A stretch of DNA of 64,000 bases from Amoebophrya sp. A120 (Eukaryota; Sar; Dinophyceae; Syndiniales; Amoebophryaceae): the NCBI GenBank assembly GCA_905178155.1, contig CAJINV010000002.1:7594743-7658742 (forward strand), written 5' to 3'. A program made the position numbers and the translations under genes. Of the stretch, positions 44,223-53,381 are shown piece by piece (the first letter of the stretch is position 1; each line of letters opens with the position of its first letter). The notes under the pieces are model-generated. The model saw nothing but the letters and a program-made list of their open reading frames with translations. It searched no databases and was not told the origin of the DNA.

Positions 44223-47200
44223 TCACCGCCCGAACTTTCGCTTGGCGCCGTAGCACAGGGCCAGTTTTTCCGGACGCACGATGTGGGGCCATTTCTCCTT
44301 CAGGTAATCCATGAGCTCTTCTTCCGCGTTGTGCAGGATTCCAATCTCGTACACGTTCCAGCCCTGCTTCGTCTCCTGCTGCAAGACTTCCTCCCGAAAC
44401 TCGTCCCCGTCTTCGTATTGCAGGCGAATGGAGAGCAGAGTCACGGTCTCTCCGGACGACGCGGCAACGTGCGCCATCAACGGGTTCCAACCGTTCCGGT
44501 CCTGGATGGACACGTCCCCATGCGATTTCACCAACAGCTGCGTAATTTCGATCGCGGTGTCGACCCTGGGCGGTAGTGTTTGGTTCAAGAATAATATGGT
44601 TTTCATTTCATACTAGTGTCAAAAAGTGTGTCCGAAAAATTGCGGTCGTCTTGAACATCATGCGGTCACTGCTGCAATTATTTAGAGACAAATTTTTGGA
44701 AGCGTACAACTCGAAGTTGTTCGACTTGTAGAACATTTACAAATACATAGAAGCGAACAAGAACAAGCAGCCCCGCTACAAAAAATTACTGCAAGCTCGT
44801 GGGTTCCGCGGCCGTTGCGATGAGGTGCAGCAAGGTTCGGTTGTTGTACTCGGGGTACTGGTGATTGATCAAATCCACCCGCAAACACGCGGCATGCTGT
44901 CGGAAAGTGACAAAGTCGCACTTCAACACCGTCTGCAGTGCCGCCTTCTGGTAGTGCTCTTTCACCTTCGGGATGTGGTCGGTCAGCAACCGGATCGCCG
45001 CGTTGGACTTCGCGCCGTACGGCGAAAGTTTTGCGAGCTCCTCCTGCTCCTTCTCTTGCCGTCTCCGTTTTCGCTCCTGCTTCTCGTCGTCGTCCTCCTC
45101 CGGACCGGAGGTTTTTGACCCAGCGCCGTCGTCTTTGGAGCCTGCCTTGGAACTCGTCTGATCCTCGTCCTCGTCGGATTCGTTCAACAGAACTAGGTTG
45201 ATACTTTTGTACAGGGACAATAACGCCGACCGTCCCTCGTCGTTGTTGTTCAAATGCACGCCACAGAGCACCGGGGTCAGCACGACCTTAAACTGCTCGT
45301 CGTGCTTGTTCCGCGACGATTCGGAGGAATTTTCCGTGGCTTCGCGGTTCTCCTTGGGCTTTGGCGGGACGTACTCGGCCAGTCGCATGTAAAAAATCGG
45401 CTGTCCGGAGAACTTCCGGTTGTACGCACGCATGGTGTAACGCACACTGTCGGTGTATCCAGGAAAAAACACCCATCCCCATCCAATTTGTCATGCAAAA
45501 CGTGCATAAATTCCACTATTTTTCATGCAAAAAATGGATGGGGATGGGTGTTTTTTCCTGGATACGGTGGTGTACGCCTGGAGCCGCCCCAGGTCGCGGC
45601 AGACGAGGTGCGACGAGTCCGGAGAGTCGTAAAACTGGAGAGAGGATAAAAATAAAAAACGTTGAGCAGTGCATATCAAAAATAGAAAAGCGATCTATGG
45701 TATGATCATCATCATGTGCCTTTAGATGTTGAACAAAACCGCTAAGTAATTGTCACGACTAGCCCACACGTACCTTTTTCAATCTCTGCCTGGACCACGG
45801 TATGACGGATTCTTTGATCCCCTTCTCCTCCTCTTCTTCCGCTCCCTTCTCTTCCTCCGCTCCGGATTTGAGCAAATCCGCAATCAAGTCGCCGGATTTC
45901 TCCGAACCGCCATCTCCCTTGTTTTCCTCCTCTTCTTCCTCCAAATCTGCGGGGTCTTCCACCGTCTCGTCAGGAATGGTTTCTGACAGTATGTAGTCCG
46001 CCAACTCCTCCGGCGTGAGTTCTTCTTCGATAAAGTGCTGGGTCTGCTTCTCCTCTCCATTGCCACCTGCGGTCGTCCCATTGCCTCCAGCAGCTCCATT
46101 TTCAACGGAGCTGGCCGGGCTGGCGGACGCGATGACCGGGCTTGAGATATTGAGCGTGACTTTCGCCGGCGCACTGGTTCCCGTCCCGTCGTCCAGCATG
46201 GAAGCGAGCGCTTGCTGCTCTTCGGACATGTTTTTGTCGAAGTTTTTGTCCTCCACGGTCCGCGTCACGCGATCCGGGTCCCACCGCACGTCCAGCATCA
46301 ACAAGCTATCCTGTGCAAAAGTATCGTACTCGTACTCATTGCAAATATGCATGACAAATGTTTTTCCGAAGCAGCAGCAGGGAAAACAGCATTACAAATT
46401 CCACTTCCCCTCTTGCCAGCAAAATTTGTGATGCAATTTATACTAGTACGATGCTTTTGCAATGCATACAAGTTCTCCGCGAACAACTTCGCGCACACCT
46501 GCTTCGGGTCCCATATCAAGTGCAAAAATGTCTGGGTCTGGAAGGTTGCAACTTGTGATGCTGTCTTTGGAAGGTAGGAGAAATCTGTATTGCATGACCA
46601 GCAAGAGGAGTTCAGTTTGTGCTACGCGCCGGAGTGGGCGTCTCGCATGCGGAATACGCATCAGAAGGCCCTTTAAAAATCTGTGATGCTAGGCCATGCA
46701 TTACAGGCAGTATGGGTTATGCAAAATATGCATGACAACCCTGGCAATCTTCAAGACCCAGACATTTTTACATTTGATATCCCGGGGCGGGGGATTGAAG
46801 TAGGCCGCGGGCAGGCCGGTTTTCTCGAACTGTTTCCGGGCCTCCTCGCTATCCGGCGGTGGGACGGCGTTTGGAAAGTAGAAGTCGAAGGGCTCGAGCG
46901 GCACCGCGAAATTGCTCGCGGGAACGGAATATGAACTGCAAAAGTATCGTAGTCGTATAAATGCATTACAAATTTCCTCAGCATGAGACATAAAATTTGT
47001 AATGCGGGTTTGCTTGTAATGCATGATTGCAATACGAGTACGATGCTTTTGCACAGAATACGGAAAACTCCCGCTCGCTGGCGTTCACACAGTAATCGCT
47101 GACCCGGGTCAGCGACAGGTTCGTCATGCGGTCGACCATGAAAGTTTCCCCAATGCAGTTGAACTCGAAGTTGTACCGTCCGGCCGTTTGGAGCGAGGAA

Positions 47201-49496
47201 GGACCTTTTATTTATATTTGGTGTTGATATCGACTTTCTGGATTTCAACTCATTGCGTTGCTCTGCAGCGTACTTTTACGACCTCGCCCGCTAGCTCTCT
47301 ATCTCGTTTCGGTTTCCTGGATCATGAAACAAGGATTAACGAGGAGGAGGAGGACGGAGGTGGGCGGAATCGGAAAATAAACTCTTATCTTGTCGTTGAA
47401 ATAGATCTTCACGTTTCCTAGCTTCTAATATAAAAGCCTTACCACCGCGCAGCTTGACGATGCACTTGATTTTTTTCGCCTGTCGGTCGTTTATGATCGT
47501 GTGCGCAGAGGACAACACGTACACGTTGTCCGGATCGCAGGGGCAGTAGACCAGCGTCCCCACGCCGATGAGTTCGGTCTGCGCGTGGTTCGTCAACAGG
47601 GCCACCGCGGCGAAGGCCCGGTTGATCTCGCGCGCCTTCATCCTTACCGGCAACTGGTTCCGCGGATCCACGAAACTCCGGTCGTGCCAGGGCGTTTCGT
47701 TGATGCCCTGCACCCCCTCCAATTTCCGCCGCGTTTTCTTCTTGAGCCGACCGCTATGGCGTTCTCAAACGTTACATTATCAACTGTTACGATGAATTTC
47801 TCATGCAAAAGTGCCTGCAGCCGGCAGATGATCGAGCTGCTGCGCATGACAAACTTCGGAAGAGCTAAACAGCATCTAAATCTTCTGCGCCAAACTTGTA
47901 ATGCAAAAGGCGCAATCTTCCTCCTGTCACTTTTGCCATTCTTGCATCACAAATTCATGTAACAGTTGAGAATGTAACGTCTGAGAACCCCATAACCGTA
48001 CTGGTCAAACTCGGGCTCCGCGTCCGCCTGCTCCATATCCTGTGCAAAAGAAGTATCGCACTCGTAGTCGTACTAATTGCAGTATATGCATGACAAATCT
48101 TCTTTTCAAAGTAAAACAGCATGACAAATTCCATTTCTCAACATGCTGAGCAAATTTGTAATGCAATTTGTACTAGTACGATACTTTAACTTTTGCAGTT
48201 CATACTCCATCTCCGCCTGCCATTGCGCCATGCGCTTCATCTCCTCCTTCTTCGCCGCTTTCTCTGCCTCTTCCTGCTCAATCGCGAACTTCGAACCGAG
48301 AATCTCGGTGTTGTTCTTCGCATCCAGGTCGTAGTCCTTTTTCCAGTTTAACGACTTGTTGACTTCCGGCTCTTTTTCAACGTTTTCGTCCTCGTCGCTG
48401 CTGAACTCCGGCTTCGGTTTATTTGGCTTGAATCCGAATCCGTCGTCGACTTCTTTGTGACGTCGTGCATTTTCGTCTTCTTCGCCGGACGAGGTACCGA
48501 TTTGGAACAGTTGCTGGATTTGCGCGCCCAAAACGTGCTCGGCAAAGTCGTTGCCGCTCGTGTTCGAAACGTTCGCGTTGAACACGTTGTCCACGGCGTT
48601 TTCGTACACATTTGTCAACTATCAAATGCAAAAATGTCTGGGTCTGGCAGAGTCATGCTGTTTTTGCATGACACAGAAGGTCTGGCATGAGAGCTCTAGC
48701 ATCATAGGTTTCGAGAAGCTTCCGCAATGCCGAACCCGCATGAGAAGTCCCCTACTTTGGTGACAGAAAGTGGGCAGCTTTTGCTGCCCATGCATGAGAG
48801 ACTTTTCTGCGTTTCAAAATACGCATCAGAAGTTCGGATCCTTCCAGACCCAGACACTTTTGCATTTGATATCAACCTGGCGATCTCCTGGTCTGCGTCC
48901 TGATCGAGGGTGGAGAGCGGCCCCATCATCTCCACGGCCTTTTCGAACTGGCCCTGGAGGACATTGTCAATGAACTCATCATCCACCTGGTACATCCTCT
49001 TCTTCGCCTCATCGATCGCCGCCTGCGTCTCAGCGGACACAATCACCTTCTCGCGCGGCTTGTGCTTGTCAACGTCGGCGTCGTCGTTTTTCGGGTCATT
49101 ACTTTCATCCTTAGCCGCCGCGGCAGTGCCGAGCGCGGCTCCTGGGGTGGCGTTCCCTTCGCCGTCGCCCTCTGGTGCTGGCGCACCATTGGGGTCTTCT
49201 GCATTCGGGAGCGGAGCTTGTTCTGCGTCTCCTGGTGAAGACTCTGGCGCAGTTTTTTCCCCTTCTGCTGCACCACCCTCATCCGGGGCGGCTTCGTTTG
49301 TCGCCGCATCTGCGTTTTGCGTTTCTGGTGCAGCAGTTGTAGCACCACCGCCAAGAACTCCTGCATCATCTGGTGGTGATGCTGCTTGATCAGCACCAAC
49401 ATCATCCGCAGCTGGGACAGCTGCTGGCGCTGCTGATGCATCTTCCGCTTTTTCTTCGTCACCGCCCTCGTCAGCGCCAGCTTGCTCCTCCGACAT
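44223..49496 (-). CDS. Ankyrin-repeat protein with possible trypsin-like segment (11 exons)
   Basis: Exons 49496-48872, 48614-48205, 48030-47995, 47749-47443, 47204-47061, 46924-46780, 46508-46469, 46301-45774, 45634-45565, 45450-44790 and 44565-44223 join to exactly 1102 codons plus stop. The N-terminus is a very acidic Ala/Glu/Asp linker of about 140 residues. A middle part contains HAQTELIGVGTLVYCPCD then VYVLSSAHTI, resembling the G-x-G-T-L ... AAH histidine region of trypsin-like serine proteases; no convincing catalytic Asp or GDSGG is seen, so activity is doubtful. A charged region follows, then ankyrin repeats at the C-terminus (NNRTLLHLIATAAEP and IQDRNGWNPLMAHVAASSGE). Seven of ten introns are introner elements from families A, B, C and F; the other three are GT-AG. 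Confidence 0.8.
45456..45564. mobile_element. Introner element, family F (copy F1), shortest
   Basis: 109 bp with perfect arms TATCCAGGAAAAAACACCCA and its complement extending through CATCCCCATCC, so nearly the whole element can fold into one hairpin. The exact 5-bp duplication CGGTG lies at 45451-45455 and 45565-45569. Excision joins RLQAYTT to DSVRYTMRAY. Confidence 0.93.
46307..46468. mobile_element. Introner element, family A (copy A5)
   Basis: TATCCTGTGCAAAAGTATCG...GTACGATGCTTTTGCAATGCATA. The flanks CAAGC and CAAGT match at 4/5. It separates LFAENL from LMLDVRWDPDR, which join in frame. Confidence 0.88.
46514..46779. mobile_element. Introner element, family B (copy B4)
   Basis: TATCAAGTGCAAAAATGTCT...AGACATTTTTACATTTGATA. 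The flanks TCCCA and TCCCG match at 4/5. Excision joins YFNPPPRD to PKQVCAKLF. The interior resembles B1 rather than B2/B3/B6. Confidence 0.9.
46930..47060. mobile_element. Introner element, family A (copy A6)
   Basis: TATGAACTGCAAAAGTATCG...GTACGATGCTTTTGCACAGAATA with the exact 5-bp duplication CGGAA (46925-46929 and 47061-47065). It is 131 bp long, in the same orientation as A1 and opposite to A4, A5 and A7. Excision joins SEREFSV to PASNFAVPL. Confidence 0.92.
47755..47994. mobile_element. Introner element, family C (copy C2)
   Basis: TATGGCGTTCTCAAACGTTA...AATGTAACGTCTGAGAACCCCATA. The flanks ACCGC and ACCGT match at 4/5. It is similar to C1 along its full length. Excision joins PEFDQYG to RLKKKTRRK. 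Confidence 0.92.
48036..48204. mobile_element. Introner element, family A (copy A7)
   Basis: TATCCTGTGCAAAAGAAGTA...TACTTTAACTTTTGCAGTTCATA with the exact 5-bp duplication CTCCA (48031-48035 and 48205-48209). It lies only 41 bp from the next element, C2; between them is a 36-nt exon. Excision joins QWQAEME to QADAEPEFD. Confidence 0.92.
48620..48871. mobile_element. Introner element, family B (copy B5)
   Basis: TATCAAATGCAAAAATGTCT...AGACACTTTTGCATTTGATA with the exact 5-bp duplication TCAAC (48615-48619 and 48872-48876). Its interior differs from other B copies, so only the ends define the family here. Excision joins DQEIARL to TNVYENAVD. Confidence 0.92.
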
Positions 49497-49916
49497 GGTG
49501 GCAACAACTAGTACAAGTACTTTCTAGTTCTACCAAGAAAAAGATACGAGCATAATTGGTCGTAAAGAAAAGAGTGAGCAGATCACTTCATGATGATCTC
49601 TTGATTACACAAAACAATACGTTTTTGTCATGCTCAACAACAAGGCACGCTAACACATGATTTTTAGTAAAAGTGTTTCTAAATGCGATTTATCAAATTA
49701 CACAGTATGCTGGTGGTCGTGATTCCTACGCGAACAACAAGCAGAATAAGACACCGGCCCGCGCAAAGGACTCTCAGTTTATTTCATTTTGTAGTTTTTC
49801 AATTTCCGGTGAAATTGGAAAAAACAATGCGCCAAACATATTCAGCTATGCTGTTCTTCCTATCCTGATCTGATGTTGATCATGTTCATCGCAAATATCT
49901 TGAACATCACCTTCAA

Positions 49917-51572
49917 TCATGCCTCCGCCCCCACAAAGAGTTGCTTTTGGTTCTGCTGCGACAAAGCCGCGTAGTCTATGGGGACGTCTTTCTCCGCTTC
50001 CGGTACGAACACGGCGACCGCGACGAATATCAGCAGGTACGCGAAGACGAAGGTGATGCAACTCGTCCACCCCGTGGAGGAAAGTTGCGTGTACAGCGTG
50101 TCGATTTTCGACACCGGGTCTTGGACCCACGTAAAGAAGAGCGGGTGCTTGGACGGAAGCCCGAACTCGTTGCTCCACTGCTCGACGCCCAGCCGGTAAA
50201 AGGCGCGGTCCTCGTCTTTTATCAGCCGGAGACCTCAACAGGAACAGATTTACGTAGTTGCATTATGAGTTTCTCTCTACTAACTAGTGTTGGTTCTGAC
50301 GGTATTACATATACACACACGACTTTGATCGAAAACACACACTTTGATTGCATGAAATCGAAATCCACGACGAACAAATCGAATTCCAACCTGCCTTCGC
50401 CACATTGTTGTCCACCTCGCCGCATTTGAATTGATCGCCGCTCGGCTGACAGCAGTCCGTCCCTATTGCCCAGAAGTCGAAGGTGCCGCTATTTGGCAAG
50501 ACTAACCTCGTGGCCTCGCCCTGTAAAGGCTGCCCGACTATTGGAGCCACGCAATACGTCTTCGTATCTCGGAATGCGCGCGCGGATTCCGTTGCTACCT
50601 GACAGAAGTAAGTGACACTTGCGGTCATGAACTGAAGTGCTAAGGCCACTTCACGGGCATGGCCATCTTCTTCATGCTCCACCTTGTCATTTCAATTTCA
50701 GACTCACATGGACATTTCAATCCTGTTTTTTCAGGACCTGTAATCAACCTGTCGTAGTCAATCACCGAAGAAAATTCCAAAAACAAGCTGCAACATGTCA
50801 CTTACCCGCGTTCCCTGTTTAAAGTACAGCACGCCAGCGTCCATGTAGCTTTGTCCTTGCGCGTTTGCAGGGTCGATCAGAACGTAATCCGCCAAATCCT
50901 GGTAGGTGTACCAGTCTTTTGCGTACAGCGAATACAGCGACCTCCCAACCGCGTAACCCCCGATCAACCCCGCGGTCATATCAAATGCAAAAATGTCTGG
51001 GTCTGGAAGAATTCATGTTTGTCATGCTTGTCTGGCGTGACTCGTAAATCTGTCATGCACGTTACCCAAGAGCTCCGTTTTTCTGTGATGCAGAAGCGCA
51101 GTTTGTCATGCAGAATAGGCAACACCTAGGAGCTTAGAAACTTGTCATGCTGAGCCAGCATCTGTAGCCTCATCATGAGACGCCACCCAGCATCACAAGT
51201 TTCCAGACCCAGACATTTTTACATTTGGTAGGTCAGGCCGAGCGACAGCACCGCGTGCCATTTCACGTTGAAGAGCCGGTTTCTGCGCCATTTGTACCCG
51301 ACGAAGGAGAGGTGCCAGAGGTAGAAAAAGACGAACCAAAAGAGGATCACATCGGCGACATGCGGGAGTTCGTGGTAGAGTCGGAAGGCGAGGAGGTAGA
51401 CACACGCGCAGAACACGATTGGCGGCAGAATAAAAACGACCAGAAGTGTCCCGTTGTCGACGGAAAGCTTAAAGAGTGATTTAGGTGGTGGTGGGGAGGG
51501 AGGTTGGGAGGCGCCGGGGGGTGCGGCGGTGGCGCTGTTACCTACAACTCCTGGGGCGGCGCCGTACAACAT
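49917..51572 (-). CDS. Multi-pass membrane protein, dinoflagellate type, unknown role
   Basis: Exons 51572-51231, 50973-50806, 50631-50391 and 50233-49917 join to 355 aa. After a Pro/Ala-rich N-terminus come two hydrophobic helices (LLVVFILPPIVFCACVYLLA and DVILFWFVFFYLWHLSFVGY), then LTAGLIGGYAVG rebuilt across the family B element. A non-cytosolic-looking Cys region follows (TKTYCVAPIV ... FDFWAIGTDCCQPSGDQFKC). After KAGLRLIKDEDRAFYRL and KHPLFFTWVQDP, a C-terminal helix (CITFVFAYLLIFVAVAVFV) closes the chain. This architecture resembles uncharacterised dinoflagellate membrane proteins, from memory. A TTAG-preceded in-frame extension (AERVVNLSNTF) upstream of ATG 51572 means an extra 5' exon is possible. 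Confidence 0.75.
50979..51230. mobile_element. Introner element, family B (copy B6)
   Basis: TATCAAATGCAAAAATGTCT...AGACATTTTTACATTTGGTA with the exact 5-bp duplication GGTCA (50974-50978 and 51231-51235). It is over 90% identical to B2 by eye. Excision joins VLSLGLT to AGLIGGYAVG. Confidence 0.93.
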
Positions 51573-53381
51573 GGTAGTGGTGAAGGTGTTGCTGAGGTTG
51601 ACAACGCGCTCTGCTAAGAGAAAGTCAAAGTTAGAGCTGAGGTGACATCAACACACTCAGTAGAGGTCGTGCCTCCATAATCAAGCAAGAAGTGCCCCCG
51701 CCCCACCAGCTTCAATTTGTGTCACGCTCCTTCTCATCCTCGAAAGCTCTCGACTGCTCATCGAGGTTGCGCCCTCAGACAGCATGCAGAGAGAATGCTG
51801 CTTGCAGAAGCGCAACGGTCACTCCCTATGGTGTCACATGAAGAACGACGCTTGCATAGTACTCGGCCGACCCCTATAATCGGCTGCTTCAATATCAATA
51901 GGAATGCGCTTCAACTTCTTGCACTTCGTCCTTGGTCGTCTTGCCTAGCTATTACCATCTTGCTTCTGTCCGCTCCACCGTCCGTCCAAAGAGCCGTCTG
52001 CGCCCTGCGACCGGTCACGCTCTGGCTCTCCAGAACAATGAGTCTTGTGGAAATGCACGACCAGAACCAGCTGAAGGGCTCTCATTCAAATTTTCTTACT
52101 GCGCCCTGCTGTGAGCAACAATTGGAAGATGATCTGTCTGGACTGGAACCCGGGCGGCGGGTCACCGGGGTGAAGTCGGGGCCCCTATTTCGCTGGCCAC
52201 CCAATTATTAGCTACGACGCCGCGCCCGCCCGCGTGCCCCCCTGCGGAGGGGCGCCACGGCAGCCGGGCCGGCACCGAAAGGGGCGCGCGCGACTGACAG
52301 GCGCCGGCCCAGGCACGCGCCAAGCCGCTGCGTGCGGACAGGGGGGCTCGGCGCGCCTCGGCACCCGGCGCCACGCCGTCGAAAGATAGTTAGATGGGAG
52401 GCGCCCGGCAGACACTCACAACCAGTGGCGGCCACATTGGCAGAACACGCCCGGCGCCCCACCGGCGCTGCCTGGGCGTCGCCCAATCGCACGGAAACAA
52501 AACCGGCGCGCCGGGCACGGCCGACTCCCTTGGGTAGGCCACCACACACAGACAGAGAACGGGCCGCGGGGCCAAAGCCCACCGCCAAACACTGCGAGGC
52601 ATTCGCATACCGCTGGCCGGTCTCCTTGTGCTCCGTCCGCGGGGGCCCAGTTCTGAAGCAGGTCGCTGGGTGGTCGTTTCTTGAGCCGGCCCGTGCCGGT
52701 CGGCCGTGAGCATCGCCAGGGGCGGGCTTGCGCCCGCGTCTAGGTCTACGCGAAGCTGCAGCCAGGCGCCCCGGCCGCCTTGGCGTCATGGCGGTGCATG
52801 CGCGCCGCTCGTCCTCGCGGCCCGTGAGTTCGGGCGCCGCAATCTGCGCAAAACCGTGTCAGAGTCAGCTCGACGGCCATGAATGCGCGAAGCCAAGAAG
52901 TCGCTTCATCATTTTCATTTTTGTCGATCGCAAAAAACTAGCAGACATGAGAGGAGATGGTCAGTATTCCATATAGTGAGACACAGAAGCAAGCAACGTT
53001 TTTCGCTCGGAGCGGGCGGTTGTTCTCTCCCGTACTGCTATGCGTCGCTCAACTTTGTTGAATTGGAAACGATAGCCTCTGACGACAAATGAAAAAGTTG
53101 TAAGTTTGTAAAGCACTTCGCATTAACAGAGCACTCTGCACTCCCTAAAATCAAAAGCACCTTTTCAAAATACCCGCAACGAAAAAATTGAGGAAGTCGA
53201 ACAGAAAAAATTCCAGATCGGCAACAGCGACGGTCTGAAGCATTGCTGTTGAAACCGCAACTATACACATAAACCGTGAAAATTTGCATATCATACATGG
53301 TGGAGCAATGTTCCTAGCTGATTTTTTACTCTGAGACACAGAGACCCAGCGACTCTGTCACATCATCAAATTCAAATCGTC
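51573..53381. other. Intergenic region containing a GC-rich island
   Basis: About 52150-52880 is markedly GC-rich compared with both flanks and opens frames on both strands (up to 193 codons on the minus strand). None shows a family motif, and composition alone explains their length. It is not recognised as rRNA. The flanks (51600-52140 and 52890-53380) hold nothing supported. Confidence 0.4.

Noticed and set aside
52208-52789. 193-codon minus-strand ORF, possible gene or rRNA fragment
   Set aside because: The region is GC-rich with open frames on both strands; no domain, splice signal or recognisable rRNA sequence was found.
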